18,754 bases of DNA from positions 1 to 18,754 of the forward strand of contig DATLDK010000141.1 in assembly GCA_035525905.1 (NCBI GenBank). The letters are read 5' to 3'. Shown piece after piece: positions 1 to 6,837 of the stretch (the first letter of the stretch is position 1; each line of letters starts with the position of its first letter). The translations under genes were made by a program, and so were the position numbers. The notes beneath the pieces were generated by a model, which worked only from the letters and a program-made list of their open reading frames with translations, did no database searches and was not told the DNA's origin. Source of the stretch: Gaiellasilicea sp035525905 (lineage in GTDB: Bacteria > Actinomycetota > Thermoleophilia > Gaiellales > Gaiellaceae).

Positions 1-867
1 AAGCTCGTGCACATGGAGGAGCGGCTGCACCAGCGCGTGATCGGCCAGCAGGCCGCGGTCGAAGCAGTTGCGAACGCGTTGCGCCGCGCACGCACGGGGC
101 TCCAGGATCCGAACCGGCCGATCGGCTCGTTCGTCTTCCTCGGCCCGACCGGGGTCGGCAAGACCGAGCTCGCCCGGGCGCTCGCAGAGTTCATGTTCGA
201 CGACGAGCGGGCCATGATCCGGATCGACATGTCCGAGTACCAGGAGCGGCACACCGTGTCGCGGCTGGTTGGCGCACCGCCCGGCTACGTCGGCTACGAC
301 GAGGGTGGGCAGCTGACCGAGGCCGTTCGCCGCCGGCCGTACTCGGTCATCCTGCTGGACGAGATCGAAAAGGCACACGCGGAGGTCTTCGACGTGCTCC
401 TGCAGGTACTCGACGACGGGCGCCTCACCGACGGCCAGGGCCGCACGGTCGACTTCCGCAACACCGGCCTGATCATGACGTCGAACATCCGCTCGGCGGA
501 GCAGATGCGCGAGCACTTCCGGCCGGAGTTCCTGAACCGGATCGACGAGATCGTCGTCTTCGACCCGCTCTCGAAGGAGCAGCTCGCGGACATCGCCGAG
601 CTGCAGCTGGAACGGCTGCGCGCGCGCCTGGCGGAGCGGAAGCTGGCGCTGGAGCTGACCGAAGCGGCGAAGGAGGCGCTCGCCGAGGCCGGCTGGGACC
701 CGGCGTACGGCGCGCGACCGCTGAAGCGTGCGCTCCAGCGGCTGGTCGAGAACCCCTTGGCGCAACGTCTCCTCGAGGGTCAGTTCGGGGATGGCGACAC
801 GATCCGCGTCGATGCGCAGGACGGTGAGCTCGTCTTCGAGCGGGCCGGAATGCCGGCGGCCGTTTAG
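1..867 (+). CDS. clpB: ClpB-type AAA+ disaggregase, C-terminal part (5' truncated by window edge)
   Basis: This is the second nucleotide-binding module of a Hsp100 chaperone. ClpB threads aggregated cytosolic proteins through a hexamer pore together with DnaK. The frame is open to the first base, so the N-terminal domain, first AAA+ module and coiled coil lie outside the window. Numbering from the in-frame GTG at position 7, the Walker A GPTGVGKT is at residues 46-53, the pore loop GYVGYDEGG at 93-101 and Walker B VILLDE at 114-119. The conserved FRPEFLNRID follows, then a sensor-2 GARPLKR near the C-terminus. I prefer ClpB over ClpC because of this C-terminal layout, but the diagnostic N-terminus is missing. 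The loop between TSNI and FRPEFLNRID is very short compared with E. coli ClpB. The TAG stop abuts the stop of the convergent cupin gene (TAGCTA at 865-870), leaving no room for a separate terminator. Confidence 0.93.
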   Translation, partial: KLVHMEERLHQRVIGQQAAVEAVANALRRARTGLQDPNRPIGSFVFLGPTGVGKTELARALAEFMFDDERAMIRIDMSEYQERHTVSRLVGAPPGYVGYDEGGQLTEAVRRRPYSVILLDEIEKAHAEVFDVLLQVLDDGRLTDGQGRTVDFRNTGLIMTSNIRSAEQMREHFRPEFLNRIDEIVVFDPLSKEQLADIAELQLERLRARLAERKLALELTEAAKEALAEAGWDPAYGARPLKRALQRLVENPLAQRLLEGQFGDGDTIRVDAQDGELVFERAGMPAAV

Positions 868-1233
868 CTAGGGCCAGCGACCCGGGCTGCGCTCACCGGG
901 CTCGAGCTGCTCCCACTCCGAACGGGGAGGGGCGAAGAGGTCGAGCACGCTGGCACCGTCCGGCCCCGCCACGGCGCGGTGCGGCGTGTTCGACGGGATC
1001 GACCAGGTCTCACCCGCGCCAAGCTCGCGCTCCTCGTCGCCGACACGGAAGCGGATCGAGCCGCGGATGACCATTCCGAGCTGCTCGTGGTCGTGGCTGT
1101 GCTCGTCGACGACCGCGTCGGGGTCGAGCTCGACGAGCGCGAGCGTGAGCCGCTCGCCGTGCACGGCCCGCGCGGTGACCCCGTTCCACACCCGGCGCGG
1201 GACGACGGAGCGAAGGTCGTCGAAGGCGCTCAC
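868..1233 (-). CDS. Small single-domain cupin protein
   Basis: A 121-residue single-domain cupin. The first cupin motif reads HSHDHEQ at residues 45-51, followed by the usual glycine turn (IRG). The second motif reads PSNTPH with His85 as the last ligand, so a mononuclear metal site (H45, H47, Q51 or E50, H85) looks intact. Proteins of this form bind Fe, Mn or Ni and serve as small dioxygenases, isomerases or sensory proteins; the substrate cannot be read from sequence. The start is the GTG at 1233-1231. It overlaps the TGA of the upstream cupin (shared GTGA), so the two are probably translationally coupled and could form a pair. It converges with clpB with no gap. Confidence 0.88.
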   Translation of the reverse strand: MSAFDDLRSVVPRRVWNGVTARAVHGERLTLALVELDPDAVVDEHSHDHEQLGMVIRGSIRFRVGDEERELGAGETWSIPSNTPHRAVAGPDGASVLDLFAPPRSEWEQLEPGERSPGRWP

Positions 1234-1610
1234 TCGACCGGCTCCAGGAAGGTCGTCTCGCCACGCTCGGGCGGAGCGCCGACGATGAAGAGCTGCAGCT
1301 CGTCGTCCCCGCGATTCGAGAGCTGGAGCGCGGTCCCCGGCTGGACCACGAGCACGCTTCCCTTCATGAGCTCGTGCCGCTCCGGCTGGCCGCCTTCGCC
1401 CAGGTGGACGGTCAGCGTGCCGTCGATGACCACGAAGACCTCCTCCTGGATCGGGTCGATGTGGCGCCGCCCGACCGCCCCCGGCGGATACCGGAAGAGG
1501 TTCGCGCGGGACTGCGTCAAGGCCTCCGAGAGTGACGCCGCCAGGCGGGGATCCCCCTCGCGGCGAGGCTTCCAGTCCAGCTCATCCGCGTGGAAGACCG
1601 TGTAGCCCAC
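1230..1610 (-). CDS. Small cupin protein with degenerate metal site
   Basis: A 126-residue cupin-fold protein, first gene of a two-gene minus-strand unit. The fold is clear from YPPGAVGRRH (41-50), EEVFVVIDGTLTVHLG (56-71) and GSVLVVQPGTALQL (84-97). However, the usual HxH is H50-x-D52, and the usual His of the second motif is Gln96. Only His50 and Glu56/57 remain as normal ligands, so it may bind no metal or bind it differently, and could be a binding or regulatory cupin. The start is GTG at 1610-1608, with no convincing Shine-Dalgarno. The downstream cupin begins inside its stop codon. Function unknown. Confidence 0.85.
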   Translation of the reverse strand: MGYTVFHADELDWKPRREGDPRLAASLSEALTQSRANLFRYPPGAVGRRHIDPIQEEVFVVIDGTLTVHLGEGGQPERHELMKGSVLVVQPGTALQLSNRGDDELQLFIVGAPPERGETTFLEPVE

Positions 1611-1636
1611 GCGAGGATTCTTGCACGGGGCCCTTT

Positions 1637-1673
1637 CGGACGTGTCCCCGGGCCAGTCCCGGGGACACGTCCG
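1637..1673. repeat. Perfect 16-bp inverted repeat with 5-base loop (REP-like element or terminator)
   Basis: The arm CGGACGTGTCCCCGGG (1637-1652) and its exact reverse complement (1658-1673) flank CCAGT. As RNA this is a very stable hairpin on either strand. It lies between the start of the minus-strand cupin pair and the end of the minus-strand S9 peptidase gene, one base beyond the stop of a possible small ORF. No U-run follows on either strand, so it is not a textbook intrinsic terminator. It could be a terminator or mRNA-stabilising hairpin, or a dispersed REP-type palindrome. Confidence 0.8.
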
Positions 1674-1674
1674 G

Positions 1675-1791
1675 TCAGGCGGGGGGAGTACGAGCGACGG
1701 GAAGGGGGAGGCGGAGGGTGCCGTTCACGCCGGCGACGAGGGGGGAGCCGGCGGTGGCGTAGGAGGGGCCTCGGTGGTCGCTCTTCAACAT
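1675..1791 (-). CDS. Possible 38-residue ORF of unknown function
   Basis: An ATG at 1791-1789 opens a 38-codon frame ending in TGA at 1677-1675, one base before the 16-bp hairpin. Nearly all codons end in C or G, as in the real genes here, and the region is otherwise unexplained. The product begins MLKSDHRGPSYATAG and continues with a mildly hydrophobic, Pro- and Arg-containing tail; I see no known motif. The Shine-Dalgarno is weak (GAGTG upstream). The frame stays open upstream of the ATG, so this could also be part of a longer or decayed reading frame, or only a chance ORF in C-rich DNA. It is downstream of and co-directional with the S9 peptidase gene (72-base gap). Confidence 0.3.
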   Translation of the reverse strand: MLKSDHRGPSYATAGSPLVAGVNGTLRLPLPVARTPPA

Positions 1792-1792
1792 G

Positions 1793-1807
1793 GCGTCACT
1801 CTGACGC
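1793..1807. repeat. Short palindrome GCGTCA-CTC-TGACGC
   Basis: Two perfect 6-base arms separated by three bases, immediately upstream of the ATG of the possible minus-strand small ORF and downstream of the S9 peptidase stop. It could be a small operator, or a hairpin at the ribosome-binding region. Too short to be sure it is functional. Confidence 0.3.
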
Positions 1808-1863
1808 GCGGCGGGGGCACCGAGAATGTGGCCCGCAGGTCTTTCGAGGTGCGGTCTACCGAA

Positions 1864-3798
1864 CTACTTCAGATAGCGATCGAACCATTCGAGCACGAGC
1901 TCGAAGCGCATCACGCGGTGCGCCGGGTTACCCGAGCGAGTCAGCTCGTGGCTCTCGGCGGGGAAGCGGACCAGCTCCACGTCCCGCTTCAGGAGCCGGA
2001 GCGTCGTGAACAGCTGCTCGGCCTGCTCGATGTTGCAGCGGAGATCGTTCTCGGAGTGGAGGATCAGGAGCGGCGTCTCGATCTGCTTGGCGTACGTCCA
2101 GGGCGAGATCTGCAGGTACCTCTCGACGTCGTCGTGGACGAACTCGCCGTGGTAGCCCTTGAAGACCCAGCCGATGTCGCTCGACCCGTACATCGAGACG
2201 AGGTTGTTGACCGCCCGCTCCGAGCAGGCCGCTTTGAAGCGGTTGCCATGGGAGACGATCCACGACGTCATGAAGCCGCCGTACGAGCCGCCGATGACGC
2301 CGAGCCGCTCGGGATCGAGGAAGTCGTAGCGCTCGAGCGCCGTGTCGACGACGCCCATCAGGTCCTCGTAGTCGAGCGTGCCCCAGCCCGGCCCGAGCTC
2401 GCCGGGGCCCATGATCGCGCGCCCCCACTCCTCCGAGTAACCGGACGAGCCCCGCGGGTTCGAGTAGAGCACCGCGTAGCCGCCCGCCGCGTAGACCTGC
2501 GTCTCGTCGAAGAAGCCGTTCCCGTACTGGGTGAACGGACCGCCGTGGATGTTGAGCAGCACCGGATAGCGCTTGCCGTCCTCGAAGGCGGCCGGCCGGG
2601 CGATCCAGGCGTCGACCTCGGTGCCGTCCTTCGAGATGGCCGTGAAGCGCTCGGGGGCCACGAGCTCGCGGCCTGTCCGGAACTCGGCGCCGAGGTCGGT
2701 CAGCTGCTGCTCCCCGGCGAACAGCTCGGCGAGATTCGGTGCGGTCGAGCCGGTGCGGACGATCAGGCCGTCGCGGGCGTCATAGCCCGACAGGACGATG
2801 TCTCCGCCGGCCACTAGCTCCGGCTCGCCACCGGCGGCCGCGACGCGATACACGTGGACGTTCCCTCGGTCCTCGATCGCGAAGACGATCGAGTCGCCGT
2901 CCCAGATCGGCTCTCGGATCTCCGGGTACGGATCGCACGTACGGTCGAGCGAAGCAGTCAGGATCCTGCGGTTCCCGCCCGTCTCCGCGTCGATCACGGC
3001 GATCTGTGGATGTCGCGGAAAGTCGAATCCGCCCGGATCCCACTTGACGGCGAGGAGCTTGCCGTCCGGCGAGTAGGTGGGCGCGTAGTGGTTGCTGTCC
3101 CCGGGCGTCAGCCGTTTCGGCTCACCGCCGTCGGCCGGGACGACGTAGATGTCGCCGACCAGGTCGATGTCCCAGTGCTCGCCGCGGGCGGAGCTGAACG
3201 CGATGCTCTCGCCGTCGGGCGTCCAGGTCGGTCGCGAGTCCTCGAAGTCGCCATCAGTGATCTGCTTGGCCGCGGCTGAGCCGTCGGCAGGGACGACGTA
3301 GAGGTGGCGACGGCGGTCTCCGGTCCAGCCGACACTGTCGAGCTTGAACTGGAGGCGCTTGAAGCGCCGCGGCGGCCGCTTCTTGTCGTCCTCCTCGTCG
3401 TAGGCCTCATCCGGCACGCGCGCCGAGAAGACGATCCGGGTGCCGTCCGGCGACCAGGCGGGCTCGCCGACGTCCTCCTGCAAATCTGTCAGGCACTGCG
3501 GCTCGCCGCCGTTCGCCGGCATGACGTAGAGCTGACGGCGCGCCTTCTCGTCGCCGCCGCGCTTCGAGACGAACGCGAGCCGGTCGCCGTCGGGAGACCA
3601 GCGCGGCTGGGCGTCGTTCTTGCCCGTCGTGAAGCGGCGTGGGGGCTCCGAGCCATCCGCGTAGGCGAGCCAGATCGACTGGCGGTACTCGTTCTCCTCG
3701 CCGTCGATCGTCCAGACGACGTACGCAATCTGGCGGCTGCCAGGTCGCAGCCGGGGGTCGGATGACCCCGTCAGCTGATACACGTCTTCGGGCCGCAT
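1864..3798 (-). CDS. S9 family prolyl oligopeptidase / acylaminoacyl-peptidase-like
   Basis: A two-domain serine peptidase of 644 residues that releases short or N-blocked peptides in the cytoplasm. The N-terminal half is a beta-propeller built from TolB/PD40-type repeats; SPDG or TPDG signatures recur, for example in WSPDGDRLAF and YSPDGKLLAV. The C-terminal half is an alpha/beta hydrolase with the nucleophile elbow GGSYGG (Ser505), acid Asp585 in SENDLRCN and His617 in AESHEL. The triad is complete and the length is normal for the family. No signal peptide is seen. I prefer the ATG at 3798 (MRPEDVYQL, a common start for this family); a GTG at 3807 would add three residues. It is transcribed divergently from pepF, sharing a very short promoter region that contains a palindrome. 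Exact specificity (acylaminoacyl versus dipeptidyl) is not readable from sequence. Confidence 0.93.
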   Translation of the reverse strand: MRPEDVYQLTGSSDPRLRPGSRQIAYVVWTIDGEENEYRQSIWLAYADGSEPPRRFTTGKNDAQPRWSPDGDRLAFVSKRGGDEKARRQLYVMPANGGEPQCLTDLQEDVGEPAWSPDGTRIVFSARVPDEAYDEEDDKKRPPRRFKRLQFKLDSVGWTGDRRRHLYVVPADGSAAAKQITDGDFEDSRPTWTPDGESIAFSSARGEHWDIDLVGDIYVVPADGGEPKRLTPGDSNHYAPTYSPDGKLLAVKWDPGGFDFPRHPQIAVIDAETGGNRRILTASLDRTCDPYPEIREPIWDGDSIVFAIEDRGNVHVYRVAAAGGEPELVAGGDIVLSGYDARDGLIVRTGSTAPNLAELFAGEQQLTDLGAEFRTGRELVAPERFTAISKDGTEVDAWIARPAAFEDGKRYPVLLNIHGGPFTQYGNGFFDETQVYAAGGYAVLYSNPRGSSGYSEEWGRAIMGPGELGPGWGTLDYEDLMGVVDTALERYDFLDPERLGVIGGSYGGFMTSWIVSHGNRFKAACSERAVNNLVSMYGSSDIGWVFKGYHGEFVHDDVERYLQISPWTYAKQIETPLLILHSENDLRCNIEQAEQLFTTLRLLKRDVELVRFPAESHELTRSGNPAHRVMRFELVLEWFDRYLK

Positions 3799-3814
3799 CC
3801 CCGCCACGGGGGCA

Positions 3815-3828
3815 CTATCGCACGATAG
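3815..3828. promoter_or_regulatory. Palindrome CTATCG-CA-CGATAG in the S9/pepF divergent promoter
   Basis: A perfect inverted repeat with 6-base arms and a 2-base centre, in the 31-40 bp between two divergent peptidase genes. It carries TANNNT-like -10 boxes: TATCGT on the minus strand (3827-3822), and TAGGTT on the plus strand, which starts inside its right arm. A repressor bound here would cover both promoters. The operator role is inferred. Confidence 0.4.
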
Positions 3829-3831
3829 GTT
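3826..3831 (+). promoter_or_regulatory. Candidate -10 box (TAGGTT) for leaderless pepF mRNA
   Basis: TAGGTT fits the actinobacterial TANNNT -10 pattern and ends 7 bases before the pepF GTG at 3839. Transcription would then begin at or next to the start codon. An AGG-type Shine-Dalgarno nearby is badly spaced, which favours a leaderless message. No -35 box was identified. Confidence 0.35.
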
Positions 3832-3838
3832 CTAGGAC

Positions 3839-5632
3839 GTGGCGGCCACCCTTACCGGCGCAGAGCAGGTCGAATGGGACCTGTCGGACCTCTACGAGGG
3901 CCCGGACGACCCGCGCATCGAGTCCGAGCTGGACGAGGCGAGTGCCGCGGCGACGGCGTTCCGAGAGCAGTATCGGGGCAAGCTGGGGGACCTCTCCGCG
4001 GCTGAGCTGAACGACGCGGTGGCCCAGCTGGAGCGGATCAGGTCGGAGTCGACGCGCGTCGAGATCTACGCGCGTTTGCGCCAGGCGGCCGACAGCTCCG
4101 ACCAGGCGCGCGGCGCCCTTCTGCAGAGGGTGCGCGAACGCAACACCCAGATCGAGACCGACCTTCTGTTCTTCGACCTCGAGTGGAGCGAGCTCGACGA
4201 CGACGTCGCCGAACGCCTTCTGGACGACCCCGATCTCGAGCGCTACGCGGCCGTCCTCCGTTCCGAGCGCCGCTACAAGCCGTATCAGCTGACGGAGCCG
4301 GAGGAGAAGATCTCGGCGGAGAAGAGCGTCACGGGCGTCGGCGCCTGGGGCCGGCTCTTCAACGAGCTGCTCTCGGACCTGCGCGTCAACTTCGACGGCC
4401 AGCAGCTGTCGCTGGACGAGGCCCTCGCGAAGCTGGCGCGGCTCACCGATCAGGACGAGCGTGGCCGGGTCGCCGCGGCCGTTACGGAGACGCTCCGGCC
4501 CGGCGTGCGGACGCGCGGGTATGTGCTGAACACGATCCTGAACGAGCGGGCGATCGAAGACCGGCTGCGGGGCTACGAGAGCTGGATCTCGGCTCGCAAC
4601 CTCGCGAATGAGATCCCGAACGAGGCAGCCGAGAGTCTCGTCGATGCGATTGTCTCCCGCTACGACATTCCACAGCGCTTCTACGCCCTCAAGGCGCGGC
4701 TGCTCGGCCTCGACCGGCTGCGTGATTACGACCGGTACGCGCCACTGCAGGAGGTCGCCGGCACGATCGCCTGGGAGGATGCACGCGAGCTCGTGCTGGA
4801 GTCGTTCGCCGACTTCTCCCCGCTCGCCGGCGACATCGTCGGTCGCTTCTTCGAACGCAACTGGATCGATGCTGCCGTGCGTCCCGGGAAGATGCTCGGC
4901 GCCTTCTGCGCGACGGTTGTCCCGGAGCGCCACCCGTACGTGCTCATGAACTACGCCGGCGAGCGGCGCAGTGTGCTCACCCTCGCCCACGAGCTGGGGC
5001 ACGGGCTGCACGGGTCGCTGGCCCAGGACCTGGGCCTCCTGAACGCCCGCACCCCCTTGACGCTTGCCGAGACGGCATCGGTCTTCGGCGAGGCGCTGAC
5101 CTTCGAGACGCTCCGCCAGCGCGAGGAGGATCCGCGCGCGGTCCTCGATCTCCTGATCGGGCGGATCGACGACACCGTCGCGACCGTCTTCCGTCAGATC
5201 TCGCTCAACCGCTTCGAGCAAGCCATCCACACAGGCCGCCGCGACGAGGGCGAGCTTCCGATCGAACGGATCTCCGAGCTGTGGAGCGAGGAGCAGCGCC
5301 GGATGCTCGGCGACGCTGTCGAAGTGACGGACGACTACGGGATCTGGTGGAGCTACGTGCCTCACTTCATCCAGACGCCGGGCTACGTGTACGCGTACTC
5401 CTTCGGGTACCTCTTCTCGCTGGCGATCTACCGGCGCTACCTGGACGAGGGCGAGGCGCTCGTCGAGCCCTACCTCGACCTCCTGCGGGCGGGAGGGTCG
5501 GCGCCGCCGGCGGAGCTCGCGTCCCGGCTCGGGTTCGACATCGGCGATCCCGGTTTCTGGTTCGCCGGGCTCGATGCGATCGGCGTTCTGGTCGACGAGG
5601 CCGAGCAGCTCGCCGCCCAGCTCGACGCTTAG
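3839..5632 (+). CDS. pepF: Oligoendopeptidase F (M3 family metallopeptidase)
   Basis: A 597-residue cytosolic zinc endopeptidase that cuts oligopeptides, normal in length for PepF/M3B enzymes. The zinc-binding HELGH is at residues 384-388, with His384 and His388 as ligands and Glu385 as catalytic base. Glu411 in LAETASVFGE supplies the third ligand. Upstream is the mostly helical M3 N-terminal region; after the active site comes the typical YVYAYSFGYLFSLAIY stretch near residues 519-534. GTG start at 3839. It heads a plus-strand group in which mqnB follows after 3 bases, a membrane protein gene overlaps mqnB, and a GYD-domain gene follows. It is divergent from the S9 peptidase gene, suggesting a joint role in peptide turnover. 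Confidence 0.95.
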   Translation: MAATLTGAEQVEWDLSDLYEGPDDPRIESELDEASAAATAFREQYRGKLGDLSAAELNDAVAQLERIRSESTRVEIYARLRQAADSSDQARGALLQRVRERNTQIETDLLFFDLEWSELDDDVAERLLDDPDLERYAAVLRSERRYKPYQLTEPEEKISAEKSVTGVGAWGRLFNELLSDLRVNFDGQQLSLDEALAKLARLTDQDERGRVAAAVTETLRPGVRTRGYVLNTILNERAIEDRLRGYESWISARNLANEIPNEAAESLVDAIVSRYDIPQRFYALKARLLGLDRLRDYDRYAPLQEVAGTIAWEDARELVLESFADFSPLAGDIVGRFFERNWIDAAVRPGKMLGAFCATVVPERHPYVLMNYAGERRSVLTLAHELGHGLHGSLAQDLGLLNARTPLTLAETASVFGEALTFETLRQREEDPRAVLDLLIGRIDDTVATVFRQISLNRFEQAIHTGRRDEGELPIERISELWSEEQRRMLGDAVEVTDDYGIWWSYVPHFIQTPGYVYAYSFGYLFSLAIYRRYLDEGEALVEPYLDLLRAGGSAPPAELASRLGFDIGDPGFWFAGLDAIGVLVDEAEQLAAQLDA

Positions 5633-5635
5633 GAA

Positions 5636-6169
5636 GTGCTCATCGTCGCGGCGACCGCGCGGGAGCTCGCTCCGGTCGAAGGGGCGCGAACGCTCGTCTG
5701 CGGGGTCGGCCCGGTCGAGGCAGCGGCGGCGACCGCTCGCGCGCTCGCAGAGGGTCCGCCCACCGTCGTGCTCCACATCGGCATCGCCGGCGCCCGCGGG
5801 CTCGATCCGCTGACGCTGGTGCTGGGGACCGAGGCCGTCTACTGCGACGCGGCAGGACCGCTCGTGCCGGCCGTCGCGCTGCCGGATGCCGATCTCCTGG
5901 CTCGCCTGCACGAGGGGTTCCCGGATGCGGTGCTGCGCCCGATCGGGACGAGCGCGCGCGTCGGCGGTGCGCAGGAGATGGACGTCGAGGCCATGGAGGG
6001 GTTCGCGGTCCTCCGGGCGTGTGAGCTCGCCGGCGTCCCGGCGGTCGAGATGCGGGTGGTCTCGAACGAGATCGGAGAAGAGGACCGAGCCCGCTGGCGC
6101 TTCGACGACGCGTTCGCCCGGCTCGCAGAGCTGCTTCCCGCGCTTGCAGCTGTAGCGTCCGGCCGGTGA
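5636..6169 (+). CDS. mqnB: Futalosine hydrolase (MqnB-type nucleoside hydrolase)
   Basis: A 177-residue member of the nucleoside phosphorylase / MTA-SAH nucleosidase fold. MqnB removes the adenine (or related base) from futalosine in the futalosine pathway of menaquinone synthesis. The family signature is clear: GVGPVEAA at 23-30, HIGIAGA at 47-53, EAMEGF at 118-123 with the base- and ribose-contacting Glu121, and VSNEIG at 143-148 followed by EEDRARWRFDDA. The EAMEGF...VSN...DRxxW pattern is that of actinobacterial MqnB rather than MTA/SAH nucleosidase. It is somewhat shorter than usual (about 200-230 residues). GTG start 3 bases after the pepF stop; the next gene overlaps by 4 bases. No other mqn gene is in the window, so the pathway assignment rests on this gene alone. 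Confidence 0.82.
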   Translation: MLIVAATARELAPVEGARTLVCGVGPVEAAAATARALAEGPPTVVLHIGIAGARGLDPLTLVLGTEAVYCDAAGPLVPAVALPDADLLARLHEGFPDAVLRPIGTSARVGGAQEMDVEAMEGFAVLRACELAGVPAVEMRVVSNEIGEEDRARWRFDDAFARLAELLPALAAVASGR

Positions 6170-6828
6170 GCAAGCTCCCACTGCCGGCGCCGCTGCCGCC
6201 GGAGGACCGTACCGTCGGGCAGCTCGTCGCCGAGTCGCTGAAGCTCTACGGCGACAATCTCTGGAGGTCGCTCGCGCTCGGGGTCAGCGTCATGGCCATC
6301 AACCAGGTCACCGCCGGGCACGACACCGCGTTCCAGGCGTTCGTGCTCGCCGCCTGCTCGCCGCTGCTGGCCGCGTCGTTCGCGGGCGCCTCGGCGATCG
6401 TCGGGGGCGTCGGGCCCTCGGCGCGCGACGCGGCCCGCGCGATCGTCGTCGGCGCGATCGTCTTCCTGCCGGCGGCGTTTCTCACGCTCCTCTACGTGTT
6501 GCCGGCCGTCGCGTGGCTCGCCCTGGTCGGCCTGGTCGTGCCCGTGCTCGTGATCGAGCGCCTCGGCACCGCCGACGCGCTTCGCCGGGCGGTCGAGCTC
6601 GCGCGCGCGGACTACACCCACGCGGTGGCGTCGCTCGCCACCCTCGTGATCCTCTTCGGGCTCGTGAAGCTGACGCTGATCCTGCTGCTGCGCGACCTGG
6701 GGGAGGCCGGGGAGAGGGCGGCGCTCGGGCTGGGCGACCTTGTCGTCTCGCCGCTGCTCTTCCTCGGCGCAGCGCTCCTCTACTTCGACCAGGCAGCGAG
6801 AGTACGATCGACCTCCGCGACTACGTAA
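6166..6828 (+). CDS. Integral membrane protein of unknown function
   Basis: A 220-residue polytopic membrane protein with about five hydrophobic segments: roughly residues 60-85, 90-110, 110-130, 150-172 and 185-203. There is a short soluble N-terminus rich in Pro and Leu. The stretch around residues 132-150 (VIERLGTADALRRAVELAR) resembles the loop seen in YciC-like or glycerophosphodiesterase membrane-domain families, where a helix before a membrane span carries a similar A-L-R-R pattern. That resemblance is weak evidence. The GTG start overlaps the mqnB stop (GTGA), indicating translational coupling. Its stop TAA overlaps the Shine-Dalgarno of the following GYD gene. Function unknown; the position next to mqnB is suggestive but not decisive. 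Confidence 0.8.
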   Translation: MSKLPLPAPLPPEDRTVGQLVAESLKLYGDNLWRSLALGVSVMAINQVTAGHDTAFQAFVLAACSPLLAASFAGASAIVGGVGPSARDAARAIVVGAIVFLPAAFLTLLYVLPAVAWLALVGLVVPVLVIERLGTADALRRAVELARADYTHAVASLATLVILFGLVKLTLILLLRDLGEAGERAALGLGDLVVSPLLFLGAALLYFDQAARVRSTSATT

Positions 6829-6832
6829 GGAG
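6827..6832 (+). promoter_or_regulatory. Strong Shine-Dalgarno (AAGGAG) of the GYD-domain gene
   Basis: AAGGAG overlaps the TAA stop of the membrane protein gene and sits 5 bases before the GTG at 6838. It is the clearest ribosome-binding site in the window and fixes that start. Its overlap with the upstream stop suggests reinitiation coupling. Confidence 0.8.
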
Positions 6833-6837
6833 ACGCC

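Noticed and set aside
1621..2817. 398-codon plus-strand frame over the intergenic gap and S9 gene
   Set aside because: Low-complexity product antisense to the S9 hydrolase domain, whose catalytic triad is intact.
3815..6181. 788-codon minus-strand open frame antisense to pepF and mqnB
   Set aside because: The product is Arg/Glu/Gly-rich with no recognisable domain, and the opposite strand carries pepF with a complete HELGH active site. It is a by-product of high GC content.
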